From Acetobacteraceae bacterium H6797 (GTDB lineage: Bacteria > Pseudomonadota > Alphaproteobacteria > Acetobacterales > Acetobacteraceae): DNA of 64,000 nucleotides. A program made the translations under genes and the position numbers. Shown piece after piece: positions 16,979 to 25,923 of the stretch; position 1 is the first letter of the stretch; each line of letters opens with the position of its first letter. The notes under the pieces are model-generated. The model ran no database searches. It was not told the DNA's origin and worked only from the letters and a program-made list of their open reading frames with translations. The stretch covers positions 434,001 through 498,000 of the forward strand of contig JADFCQ010000004.1 of the NCBI GenBank assembly GCA_015223225.1, written 5' to 3'.

Positions 16979-18324
16979 GACGCAAGGCGACCGCGGCGGC
17001 CGAACCCGCCATGCCGGCGACGGTGAAGAAGCTCCGTTGCGCCGTCTACACCCGGAAGTCGACCGACGAGGGGCTGGAGAAGGAGTTCAACAGCCTCGAC
17101 GCCCAGCGTGACGCCTGCGAGGCCTTCATCGCCAGCCAGCGCGCCGAAGGCTGGGTGCTGGTGCCGGACCGCTACGACGACGGCGGCGTCTCCGGTGGCA
17201 CCCTGGAGCGGCCCGCGCTGCAGCGCCTGTTGCGTGACATTGAGGCCAACCGGGTCGACGTGGTGGTGGTCTACAAGATCGACCGCCTCAGCCGCTCGCT
17301 GATGCACTTTGCCAAACTGGTGGAGGTGTTCGACGCCCACAGCGTCACTTTTATTTCAGTAACTCAAAGCTTTAACACGACCACCAGCATGGGGCGGCTG
17401 ACGCTCAACATCTTGCTCAGCTTCGCGCAGTTCGAGCGCGAGGTCATCAGGGAGCGGGTGCAGGATAAGATTGCCGCCTCGAAGGCCCGCGGCATGTGGA
17501 TGGGCGGCCCGGTGCCGCTCGGCTACGAGGTGCGCGACCGCAAGCTGGTGGTGAACGAGGAAGAGGCCGCGCGGGCGCGGCGGGCCTTCGAGCTCTTCGC
17601 CGAAACCGGCTCCGGCGTGGAGGCGGTGCGGCGACTGCGCGCGGAAGGCGTGCTGACCAAGACCGGCCGGCCCTTCGACAAGGGGGCGCTCTACCGACTG
17701 CTGAACAACCGGACCTTCCTCGGCGAGGTGACCCACAAGGAGAAGGTTTTCCCCGGCGAGCACCGGGCCATCGTGGCGCGGGCGCTGTGGAACCGGGTCC
17801 ATGCCATCCTGCAGGAGAGCCCGCGGGTCCGCGCCAACCGGAACCGCCGGCAGACCCCGGCCCTGCTGCGCGGCCTTATCTTCGGGCCGGACGGGCGCGC
17901 CATGTCGCCGACCCACACCCGCCGACGCGGGCGGCTCTACCGCTACTACGTCAGCCAGGCGGTGCTGAAGGGCGAGGCCAGCGACTGCCCGGTCCGGCGG
18001 CTGCCCGCGGCCGAGATCGAGGCCGCGGTGGTCGACCAGGTCCGGGCTCTGTTGCGCCAGCCGGAGGTGGTGGTCGGCACTTGGCGGGCGGCGCGGACCG
18101 AGGCGCCGGACCTGACCGAGGCCGAGACCCTGGCCGCCCTGGAGCGGCTGGACCCGCTGTGGGACGAGCTGTTCCCGGCCGAGCAGGCCCGCATCGTCCG
18201 GCTGCTGGTAGAGCGGGTCGAGATCGGTCCCAGGGGCGCCGACATTCGGTTGCGGCTGGAAGGGCTGGCCAGCCTGGTGCGTGACCTCGGCGGCATCGGG
18301 ACCGAGACTCGGAGGGCGGCATGA
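16975..18324 (+). CDS. Serine recombinase (resolvase/large serine recombinase family)
   Basis: The 449-aa protein begins with a resolvase catalytic domain; the nucleophile is S29 in VYTRKST. The catalytic core continues through YDDGGVSGGTLERPAL, VYKIDRLSRS, and FEREVIRERVQDKI. A recombinase (PF07508-type) domain follows with AEGVLTKTGRPFDKGALYRLLNNRTFLGE at about 220-250. The C-terminal part lacks the usual four-cysteine zinc ribbon and has no long coiled coil, making it shorter than most phage integrases. It should catalyse integration or excision of this element, or rearrange DNA locally. The start overlaps the DUF2924 stop. Confidence 0.9.
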   Translation: MRRKATAAAEPAMPATVKKLRCAVYTRKSTDEGLEKEFNSLDAQRDACEAFIASQRAEGWVLVPDRYDDGGVSGGTLERPALQRLLRDIEANRVDVVVVYKIDRLSRSLMHFAKLVEVFDAHSVTFISVTQSFNTTTSMGRLTLNILLSFAQFEREVIRERVQDKIAASKARGMWMGGPVPLGYEVRDRKLVVNEEEAARARRAFELFAETGSGVEAVRRLRAEGVLTKTGRPFDKGALYRLLNNRTFLGEVTHKEKVFPGEHRAIVARALWNRVHAILQESPRVRANRNRRQTPALLRGLIFGPDGRAMSPTHTRRRGRLYRYYVSQAVLKGEASDCPVRRLPAAEIEAAVVDQVRALLRQPEVVVGTWRAARTEAPDLTEAETLAALERLDPLWDELFPAEQARIVRLLVERVEIGPRGADIRLRLEGLASLVRDLGGIGTETRRAA

Positions 18325-18782
18325 CGACGGCCACCAGCATCACGGTCCGCGTCCCGCTGGCGATTCGCCGCCGTGGCGGGCGGAAATTGGTCGTCGCCCC
18401 GGATGGCGGCGTCCCTGGCGCCACGCCGGCACGCACCCGGGCCGACCCGGCCGTGATGAAGGCACTGGCCCGGGCGCACCGATGGAAGCGGCTGCTCGAA
18501 AGCGGGAGGTACTCCTCGCTCGGTGACTTGGCCAAGGCCGAAAGAATCGACCGATCCTACCTCGGCAAGATGCTGCGACTGACGCTGCTGGCCCCGGACA
18601 TCGTCGAGGCGATCCTGGATGGCAAGCAGGCAGAGACCATCGCGCTGCCAGTACTTCTGGGAGTAGACTGGGTGGAGTGGGGCGACCAGCGCAGGCTCCT
18701 TGCACGCGGTTCTGCTGCGTTCACTGCGGGTAGGTCTGCGGACAACTACGTCCGATCCGATACTCTTGAGCTGTCAGGATAG
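18321..18782 (+). CDS. Small helix-turn-helix protein of the recombinase cassette
   Basis: The 153-aa protein has a clear HTH, SLGDLAKAERIDRSYLGKMLRLTLLAPD, like the KorB/ParB DNA-binding helices, preceded by a basic stretch. Such genes regularly follow DUF2924-recombinase pairs and may direct the recombinase to its site. The ATG overlaps the recombinase stop by 4 bp. The C-terminal tail after WGDQRRLLARG looks like an extension. The last codons lie inside an imperfect palindrome. Confidence 0.75.
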   Translation: MTTATSITVRVPLAIRRRGGRKLVVAPDGGVPGATPARTRADPAVMKALARAHRWKRLLESGRYSSLGDLAKAERIDRSYLGKMLRLTLLAPDIVEAILDGKQAETIALPVLLGVDWVEWGDQRRLLARGSAAFTAGRSADNYVRSDTLELSG

Positions 18783-18798
18783 AATATTCTCTTGACAG
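18771..18798 (+). other. 28-bp imperfect palindrome at the end of the recombinase cassette
   Basis: Outer arms CTGTCA (18771-18776) and TGACAG (18793-18798) enclose the perfect palindrome AGAATATTCT (18781-18790), with unequal spacers of 4 and 2 bp. It spans the stop codon of the HTH gene and marks the change from the recombinase cassette to the restriction operon. It could be a transcription terminator, an operator for the HTH protein, or part of an attachment site. The sequence alone does not choose. Confidence 0.45.
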
Positions 18799-18905
18799 CG
18801 CCCTTCTCCCCTCTTTCAGCCACTCGTTGCGTAAGACGCCATATTCAAACGACACGGTTAGGGCGATAGTCTCACCCCATGGTGATAAGCTTGGGGTCAG
18901 GTTGA

Positions 18906-21900
18906 ATGAGTGGTGGGTTTTTCGCGCAGCCGATCCTGAATTCGCCCTATGGTCCCCCTCTCCGGCACTGGGAGCTCGATCCGGATGGGCAACCGACGTC
19001 GCGCATCATTGAGAGCCGCCGCCGCTCCGACCTGATCACGCCCGTGCCCAAGCCGAAGAAGCGACGGGCCGGTCGCGGCCAGTCTCAGATGATCTTCGAC
19101 GGTGGTGACGGGCTCTCCTCCGAGGCTCAAGAGTACAATCCGACGCCTATCATCAACGAAGTCCGTGGCTTTGTTGAGGCTTGGCGAAACCTGCCGAATC
19201 CGGACCAGTGGCTGGTTTCGCCGGAGACCGCCCGGTTGCTGCAACACTGGCGGCATCATCCTTTTCAAGGCGTCCGCCCGTTCTTCTGCCAAGTCGAGGC
19301 GGTCGAGACCGCGATCTGGCTCGCCGAAGTCGCCCCCAAGCTCGGCGCCCGTGCGGCCAAGTTCGCGGCCCACCTGAAAGGGGCTAACGCCCAGGCGAAC
19401 CCGGAGCTGATGCGCATCGCGCTCAAGCTCGCCACCGGCGCCGGGAAGACGACGGTTATGGCCATGCTGATGGCCTGGCAGACCGTCAACGCCGTCCGGC
19501 ACCCGAACAGCAAGCAATTCTCCCGAGGCTTCCTCGTCGTGGCGCCCGGCATCACCATCCGGGATCGGCTCCGCGTGCTGCTGCCAAACGACCCGGACAG
19601 CTACTACCGGCACCGGGAGATCGTACCCCCGGACATGCTGCCCGATATCGACCGGGCTAAGATCGTCATCACGAACTATCACGCCTTCAAGCTTCGGGAA
19701 CGCATCGATATCGCCAAGGGCACCCGCTCGGCCCTGGAAGGCTGGCGGGAGGAGAAGCTCGAGACGCTGGAAACTGAGGGCCAGATGCTCCAGCGGGTCA
19801 TGCCGGAGCTGATGGGCCTGAAGAACATCGTCGTTCTGAACGACGAGGCGCACCACTGCTACCGCGAGCGTGTCGCTGATGACAACGAGGAAGATCTCAA
19901 GGGCGAGGAGAAGGAAGAAGCCAAGGAGAACAACGAAGCCGCCCGGATGTGGATCAGCGGGCTGGAGGCGGTGAAGCGCAAGCTCGGCATCGCCACCGTC
20001 TACGACCTCTCCGCGACGCCCTTCTTCCTACGCGGCTCGGGCTATGTCGAAGGCACGCTGTTCCCCTGGACCATGAGCGACTTCTCCCTCATGGACGCGA
20101 TCGAGTGCGGCATCGTGAAGCTGCCGCGCGTGCCGGTAGCCGACAACGTCCCGGGTGGCGACACGCCGCGCTTCCGCAATCTGTGGGAGCATATCGGCAA
20201 GGAGATGCCGAAGAAGGGCCGCGGAGCCGCCGGTGCCCTCGATCCGCTGAAGCTGCCGACCGAGCTGCTGACGGCCCTCGACGCGCTCTACGGCCATTAT
20301 CGAAAGACCTTCGATCTCTGGCAGGAGAACGGAATCGGCGTGCCGCCGGTCTTTATCGTCGTCTGCAACAACACATCGACCTCGGAACTGGTCTACAAAT
20401 ACATCTCCGGCTTTCACCGCAAGAACGAGGACGAGAGTGAGAGCTTCGAGAACGGCAGGTTGGAACTGTTCCGTAACTACGACGAGTACGGCAACCGCCT
20501 GGCCCGCCCCAATACGATTCTGGTGGACAGCGCCCAGCTTGAGTCCGGCGAGGCCCTGGACAAGAACTTCCGGGACATGGCCGCCGATGAGATTGAACGG
20601 TTCCGGCGCGAATTGGTGGAGCGCACCGGCGACGCGCGCGCCGGCGAGACCATGGACGACGCCACCCTGCTTCGCGAGGTGATGAACACCGTCGGCAAGA
20701 AGGGGCGCCTCGGCGAGCAGGTGCGCTGCGTCGTTTCCGTCTCTATGCTGACCGAGGGCTGGGACGCCAACACGGTCACGCACATCCTAGGCGTACGCGC
20801 CTTCGGCACCCAGCTTCTCTGCGAGCAGGTGGTGGGCCGCGGCCTGCGCCGGCAGTCCTATGACCTGAACGAGCAGGGGCTGTTCAATGTCGAGTATGCC
20901 GACGTGCTCGGCATCCCCTTCGACTTCGCCGCGAAGCCCGTCATTGCCCCGCCGGCCAAACCGCGGGAGACGGTGCGCGTCCACGCCGTCCGCCCCGAGC
21001 GCGACGCGCTGGAGATCACCTTTCCCCGCGTCGAGGGCTACCGCGTCGAGCTGCCGGATGAGCGGCTGGAGGCGAAGTTCGGCCCGGATTCCGTGCTGGA
21101 GCTGACGCCGGCGCTGGTCGGCCCCTCCGTTACCCAGAACCAGGGCATCATTGGCGAGGCGGTGGACCTGACGATCCAGCATCTGGAGGATGTCCGCGCC
21201 TCCACCATCCTGTTCCATCTGGCGCGGCACCTGATCTACCACACCTATCGCGACCCAGGCACCGAACCGAAGCTGCACCTGTTCGGGCAGATGAAGCGCA
21301 TCACCCGGCAATGGCTGGATGGCGGCTATCTGCGCTGCACCGGCGGCACCTTCCCGGCGCAACTGCTCTACCGTGAACTGGCGGACATGGCGGCGGCGCG
21401 CATCAAGGCGGCCATCACCGAGACGCTGGCCGGCGAGCGACCGGTGAAGGCCATCCTGGACGCCTACAACCCCACCGGCTCCACCAGTCATGTGAACTTC
21501 ACCACCTCGAAGGCGCTGCGCTGGCAGACGGCGCCGCACCGCAGCCACATCAACTGGGTGGTCTGCGACAGCGATTGGGAGGCCGAGTTCTGCCGCGTCG
21601 CCGAAGCCCATCCGCGGGTGCTGGCCTATGTGAAGAACCAGGGGCTGGGCTTCGAGGTGCCTTATCTACTCGGCTCCACCCCGCACCGCTACCGCCCGGA
21701 CTTCCTGCTGCGCATCGATGACGGCGGGGCGGAGCCGCTGAACCTGGTCGTCGAGATCAAGGGCTTCCGCGGCGAGGACGCGGTGGAGAAGGCCAACACC
21801 ATGCGCGCCTACTGGGTGCCGGGCGTCAACAACCTGCAATCCTTTGGCCGCTGGGCCTTTGCGGAGTTCACCGAGGTGTTCGAGATCGAGGCCGAGTTCG

Positions 21901-21950
21901 GCCGTCTGATGGACCAGTTCAGCGCGGCCCAGCCCGCGGCGGCCGAATAA
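18906..21950 (+). CDS. Type III-like restriction helicase-endonuclease (BPTD_3080-like)
   Basis: The 1014-aa protein is the cutting subunit of a restriction-modification system. The SF2 motor has Walker A ATGAGKTT near residue 176, DEAH-box NDEAH near 312, the SAT motif (DLSATPFF), and QVVGRGLRR. The C terminus is a PD-(D/E)XK nuclease: RPDF near 930 and VVEIKGF near 950. The start (NSPYGPPLRHWEL) and neighbouring methyltransferase match what I recall as the BPTD_3080 family. The ATG is preceded by AGGT. The stop is 13 bp before the methyltransferase gene. The frame is intact, so the system is probably functional. Confidence 0.9.
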   Translation: MSGGFFAQPILNSPYGPPLRHWELDPDGQPTSRIIESRRRSDLITPVPKPKKRRAGRGQSQMIFDGGDGLSSEAQEYNPTPIINEVRGFVEAWRNLPNPDQWLVSPETARLLQHWRHHPFQGVRPFFCQVEAVETAIWLAEVAPKLGARAAKFAAHLKGANAQANPELMRIALKLATGAGKTTVMAMLMAWQTVNAVRHPNSKQFSRGFLVVAPGITIRDRLRVLLPNDPDSYYRHREIVPPDMLPDIDRAKIVITNYHAFKLRERIDIAKGTRSALEGWREEKLETLETEGQMLQRVMPELMGLKNIVVLNDEAHHCYRERVADDNEEDLKGEEKEEAKENNEAARMWISGLEAVKRKLGIATVYDLSATPFFLRGSGYVEGTLFPWTMSDFSLMDAIECGIVKLPRVPVADNVPGGDTPRFRNLWEHIGKEMPKKGRGAAGALDPLKLPTELLTALDALYGHYRKTFDLWQENGIGVPPVFIVVCNNTSTSELVYKYISGFHRKNEDESESFENGRLELFRNYDEYGNRLARPNTILVDSAQLESGEALDKNFRDMAADEIERFRRELVERTGDARAGETMDDATLLREVMNTVGKKGRLGEQVRCVVSVSMLTEGWDANTVTHILGVRAFGTQLLCEQVVGRGLRRQSYDLNEQGLFNVEYADVLGIPFDFAAKPVIAPPAKPRETVRVHAVRPERDALEITFPRVEGYRVELPDERLEAKFGPDSVLELTPALVGPSVTQNQGIIGEAVDLTIQHLEDVRASTILFHLARHLIYHTYRDPGTEPKLHLFGQMKRITRQWLDGGYLRCTGGTFPAQLLYRELADMAAARIKAAITETLAGERPVKAILDAYNPTGSTSHVNFTTSKALRWQTAPHRSHINWVVCDSDWEAEFCRVAEAHPRVLAYVKNQGLGFEVPYLLGSTPHRYRPDFLLRIDDGGAEPLNLVVEIKGFRGEDAVEKANTMRAYWVPGVNNLQSFGRWAFAEFTEVFEIEAEFGRLMDQFSAAQPAAAE

Positions 21951-21963
21951 GGGGGCGGGTCGT

Positions 21964-24900
21964 ATGGCTTACGAGGCACAACAGGATCGCTTCCTGGCCG
22001 TGCTGCGGGAACGCGGTGGTTCGGCCGGGAATGGCGCGCTGCGGGAAGCGCTGGGCTGGGCCGAAAGCACCTATGACCGGGTGAAGCAGGCCCTGCTGGA
22101 AGCTGGAGCGATCCTGCCCGGGCGTGGGCGCGGCGGCTCCGTGCGGCTGGCAGACGGGGAGGCAGGCACGCCCGACCTGCCGCTTCCGTCCCCCGCAGCC
22201 TCGGCCGCACCCGCGCCGCGCGCCGCCGCCATGGCCCAGGCGCCCCGCACCCGCACCGCGGCCGCGCCGCGCGCGGCCGCCGTTACCGGTACCGGCCGCC
22301 CAGTGCAGAGCTACCGGCACGACGACGCCACGCGGAAGAACATCCCCACCGCCGAGTTCGAATCGGTGATGCGGGCGGAGGACAAGACGCCCATCCAGCT
22401 CGCCTATGAACGGCGCAACCGCGACCTGGACCCGCAACTCGTCTGGCGCGGCAAGGATGAGCAGGACTGGTCCGACCTAATCGTGCAGGCGCCGCCGCTC
22501 TACATCCAGGAGAAGGTGCACCCGCAGGTTCTGATCGAGGATCTGAAGCGCCAGAGCCGGCAGCGCGCGCAGGAGGTGCCGGGCGCGATGCCGGACCTCT
22601 TCGCCGACTTCAACGGGCTGAAGGACAGCGCGGCGGCGACGGAATTCTACCGGCACGACCAGCACTGGTCGAACCGCATGATCCTGGGGGACTCTCTTTC
22701 TGTCATGGCCAGCCTGGCGGAGCGGGAGGGGCTGCGCGGACAGGTGCAGTGCATCTATTTCGACCCGCCCTATGGCATCAAGTTCAACTCTAACTTCCAG
22801 TGGAGCACGACCAGCCGCGACGTGAAGGATGGCGACAAGAGCCATGTGACGCGGGAGCCGGAGCAGGTGCGGGCCTTCCGCGACACCTGGCGCGACGGCA
22901 TCCATTCGTATCTGACCTATCTGCGGGACCGGCTGACGGTGGCGCGCGATTTGCTGCACGAGAGCGGCAGCATCTTCGTGCAGATTGGCGATGAGAATGT
23001 GCATCGCGTGCGGGCGCTGATGGATGAGGTGTTTGGGATCGACAACTTCTGCGCGCAGATCAGCTACGCCACTTCGGGAGGGACAGCGACAGAATTGCTG
23101 TCCAATCCTTTTGATTTTATTCTCTGGTACGCCCGATCCCGTAAATCTGTTAAATATAGAGACCTATACAGCTTGAAAGATTCTGCTGCTCAGGCAGCAG
23201 GTCCGTACTCACGAGTCTGGCTGCCGAACGGCGAGAAGCGGCCAATGACCTCCCAGGAAAAGGGCGATCCTGCCAAAATTGATAAAGGCGCCCGTCAGTA
23301 CCGCCTCGATAATCTGGTGAGCCAGGGTATTCGGCAAGGAACCACAGGTGATTTTCTGTTTCGTGGCAAAAAATATCACTCCGGGAACGATCGCCATTGG
23401 AAGGCAACCGTAAAGGGCCTAGAAAATCTTGCGAAAGCTGATCGTCTAGAAGCGACAACAGGCGTCTACTACGTCCGAGCGATGGAAGATTTTGCGGTCA
23501 GTCCAATGTCGGCGATTTGGCCGGATACGGGAATCGCGGGCTTCGCGTCGGACAAAATTTTCGTTGTTCAAACAAACGCTAAGGTCATTGCGCGCTGTTT
23601 GCTTATGGCCTCGGATCCCGGTGATCTCGTCCTCGACCCCACCTGCGGCTCCGGCACTACCGCCTACGTCGCCGAGCAATGGGGCCGCCGTTGGATCACC
23701 ATCGACACCTCCCGCGTCTCCCTGGCGCTGGCCCGCTCGCGCCTGATGGGGGCGCGCTACCCCTATTACCTGCTGGCCGACAGCCCCGAGGGTCAGCGCA
23801 AAGAAGCCGAGGTCACCCGCACCACGCCTAAGACCACGCCGACGCAGAACCGCCTGCGCCAGGGCTTCGTCTATGAGCGCGTGCCGCACATCACCCTGAA
23901 ATCCATCGCCAACAACGCCGAGATCGACGTGATTTGGGAGCAGGCGCAGACGGTGCTGGAGCCGCTCCGCGCCACGCTCAATCAGACGCTCGGCAAGACC
24001 TGGCAGGAATGGGAAATCCCGCGCGAGGCCGCGCCCGACTGGCCCGCCAAGGCGAAGGAGGCCCATGCCGCCTGGTGGCAGGCGCGCATCGCCCGGCAGA
24101 AAGACATCGACGCCTCCATCGCCGCCAAGGCCGATGTCGAATACCTCTACGACAAGCCCTATGAGGACAAGTCGCGCACCCGCGTCGCCGGCCCCTTCAC
24201 GGTGGAGAGCCTCTCGCCCCACCGGACGCTCGCGGTGGATTGGGATGACGAGCTGATCGACACCCTCGCCGCCGCCGAGGGCCGCCGCGCCGCGCCGGAG
24301 CGCGACACGGCGGTGCGCGACTTCGCCACCATGATCCTGGAGAATCTGCGCACCGCCGGCGTGCAGCAGGCCGACAAGGCCGACCGCATCAGCTTCACCA
24401 GCCTCACCGGCTGGCCTGGCGACTTCATCGCCGCCGAGGGGCGCTTCATGGAGGGCGAGACGGAGCGCCGCGCCGGCATCTTCATCGGCCCGGAATTCGG
24501 CACCGTCTCCCGCCCCGATCTGGTGGCCGCGGCGCGGGAGGCCGGCGATGCCGGCTTCGATGTGCTGATCGCCTGTGCCTTCGCCTATGATGCCCATTCG
24601 GCCGAATTCGACCGGCTCGGCCGGGTGCGCGTGCTGAAGGCGCGTATGAACCCCGACCTGCACATGGCGAAAGACCTGAAGGCCACCGGCGCCGGCAACC
24701 TCTTCGTCGTCTTCGGCGAGCCCGACATCCGCATCGACACCCTGGCGGATGGCCTGGTGCAGGTGACGATCGAGGGCGTGGACGTGTTCAAGCCGCAGAC
24801 CGGCGAGGTGGTCTCCGAGGGCAAGGAGGGCATCGCGCTGTGGATGATCGACACCGACTACAACGAGGAAAGCTTCTTCGTCCGCCACGCCTACTTCCTC

Positions 24901-25086
24901 GGCGCCAATGATCCCTACAAGGCGCTGAAGACGACACTGCGGGCGGAGATCGACGAGGAGGCCTGGGCCAGCCTGAACAGCGACGTCTCCCGCCCCTTCC
25001 CGAAGCCAGCCTCTGGGCGGATCGCGGTGAAGGTGATCAACCACCTCGGCGACGAGGTGATGAAGGTGTTCTCGGTGGCGCCATGA
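21964..25086 (+). CDS. Type III-like DNA methyltransferase subunit with mosaic target-recognition region
   Basis: The 1040-aa protein methylates the host copy of the target site. It begins with a winged-helix-like domain (ALREALGWAESTYDRVKQAL) and an Ala/Pro/Arg-rich linker. Motif IV FDPPYGI is near residue 267 and motif I DPTCGSGTT near 558, the beta-class order of N6-adenine enzymes. A long C-terminal part (from about 640) probably contacts the restriction subunit. Bases about 23065-23625 (residues about 368-554), exactly between these motifs, are visibly AT-rich against the rest of the gene: 23101-23160 has 22 G/C of 60. This suggests an exchanged target-recognition domain. A GGGGGCGGG stretch precedes the ATG. 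Confidence 0.92.
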   Translation: MAYEAQQDRFLAVLRERGGSAGNGALREALGWAESTYDRVKQALLEAGAILPGRGRGGSVRLADGEAGTPDLPLPSPAASAAPAPRAAAMAQAPRTRTAAAPRAAAVTGTGRPVQSYRHDDATRKNIPTAEFESVMRAEDKTPIQLAYERRNRDLDPQLVWRGKDEQDWSDLIVQAPPLYIQEKVHPQVLIEDLKRQSRQRAQEVPGAMPDLFADFNGLKDSAAATEFYRHDQHWSNRMILGDSLSVMASLAEREGLRGQVQCIYFDPPYGIKFNSNFQWSTTSRDVKDGDKSHVTREPEQVRAFRDTWRDGIHSYLTYLRDRLTVARDLLHESGSIFVQIGDENVHRVRALMDEVFGIDNFCAQISYATSGGTATELLSNPFDFILWYARSRKSVKYRDLYSLKDSAAQAAGPYSRVWLPNGEKRPMTSQEKGDPAKIDKGARQYRLDNLVSQGIRQGTTGDFLFRGKKYHSGNDRHWKATVKGLENLAKADRLEATTGVYYVRAMEDFAVSPMSAIWPDTGIAGFASDKIFVVQTNAKVIARCLLMASDPGDLVLDPTCGSGTTAYVAEQWGRRWITIDTSRVSLALARSRLMGARYPYYLLADSPEGQRKEAEVTRTTPKTTPTQNRLRQGFVYERVPHITLKSIANNAEIDVIWEQAQTVLEPLRATLNQTLGKTWQEWEIPREAAPDWPAKAKEAHAAWWQARIARQKDIDASIAAKADVEYLYDKPYEDKSRTRVAGPFTVESLSPHRTLAVDWDDELIDTLAAAEGRRAAPERDTAVRDFATMILENLRTAGVQQADKADRISFTSLTGWPGDFIAAEGRFMEGETERRAGIFIGPEFGTVSRPDLVAAAREAGDAGFDVLIACAFAYDAHSAEFDRLGRVRVLKARMNPDLHMAKDLKATGAGNLFVVFGEPDIRIDTLADGLVQVTIEGVDVFKPQTGEVVSEGKEGIALWMIDTDYNEESFFVRHAYFLGANDPYKALKTTLRAEIDEEAWASLNSDVSRPFPKPASGRIAVKVINHLGDEVMKVFSVAP

Positions 25087-25907
25087 AAGCGTTGATCTCA
25101 AAGCCCGTGAACGACTACCAGCGCGAGTTCAATGAGCTTTGCGAACTGGGTGGAGGGTTGAGGGGCGGCCCGGCCCGAACCAAGGTACGAGACCTGCTGC
25201 GGCGCAGCGGACAACGGCTGAATGCTCTCGCCTACAGGGAGATCGCCGACCATCTGGCGGCCTATCCCGATGCAAACCCATGGCATGTGTGCTTTGCCGT
25301 CGGACTCTCCTGGGGGCATCTGGCAAAGCTGGATGTTGATTTCACCGGCGCCGTGGTCGGCGTGCTCAGCGAATGGAATGCCTCGGATCTCACGGCCGCC
25401 AAGAAGTTCGCGATGGAGCGCGGTCCTGAACCGATCGAGAATTCCCTCCGCGGCGCGTACGCTCTGTTCGAACGCGTGACACTGGAGCCGAAGCTTCCAG
25501 ACAGTCTGGTGAGGCTGGGTAGAGCTCAGGACAGATGGCTAAGCCCGATCCTGAACGGTCGTGATCGGCCTAAATACATTGGCAGCTGGAATGCCACAGC
25601 CATGTTTATGACTGCTCTGTTTGCCCAACCCGCACTGGCGAGCACCTGTAAGAAGCAGCCGCCGACGCTGCCGCCGGGGGGACCAATCTTCAAAGGACTG
25701 CAGCTACTTCATCAGGCGGGCATCCTGTCTCGCGCACCGGATGGCTCTGAGCTCGACGACGCCTCATTCGAACCCGGGGTTATCTACGTCAATAATGGTC
25801 TCCTGGAAGAGCTACAGGGTGGCCATGATGATTGGAGCCTGATCGATGTCCACAGCGGTGTGTACATGATTGGCACTCGGCACCCTCATTCGGGGACATG
25901 GGCCTGA
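25083..25907 (+). CDS. Unknown 274-aa protein inside the restriction operon
   Basis: The ATG overlaps the methyltransferase stop by 4 bp, so it is translated as part of the operon. I do not recognise the protein. It has a helical N-terminal half (YREIADHLAAYPDANPWH), a segment with LGRAQDRWLSPIL, a hydrophobic stretch ATAMFMTALFAQPALA near the middle, and a C terminus with GVIYVNNGLLEEL. No catalytic motif stands out. Its codon use is less GC-biased than that of the flanking genes, which suggests a separate origin. An accessory, regulatory or immunity factor is possible. Confidence 0.6.
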   Translation: MKALISKPVNDYQREFNELCELGGGLRGGPARTKVRDLLRRSGQRLNALAYREIADHLAAYPDANPWHVCFAVGLSWGHLAKLDVDFTGAVVGVLSEWNASDLTAAKKFAMERGPEPIENSLRGAYALFERVTLEPKLPDSLVRLGRAQDRWLSPILNGRDRPKYIGSWNATAMFMTALFAQPALASTCKKQPPTLPPGGPIFKGLQLLHQAGILSRAPDGSELDDASFEPGVIYVNNGLLEELQGGHDDWSLIDVHSGVYMIGTRHPHSGTWA

Positions 25908-25923
25908 AGGACAGGGCGCCAAA

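Noticed and set aside
18792-18797. TTGACA as a -35 box for the restriction operon
   Set aside because: No acceptable -10 element occurs at the proper distance, and the word is part of the palindrome at 18771-18798.
25870-25923. Upstream in-frame ATG for the RelE-UvrD gene
   Set aside because: It lies inside the preceding gene, adds 18 residues unlike the domain start, and the ATG at 25924 has a ribosome site.
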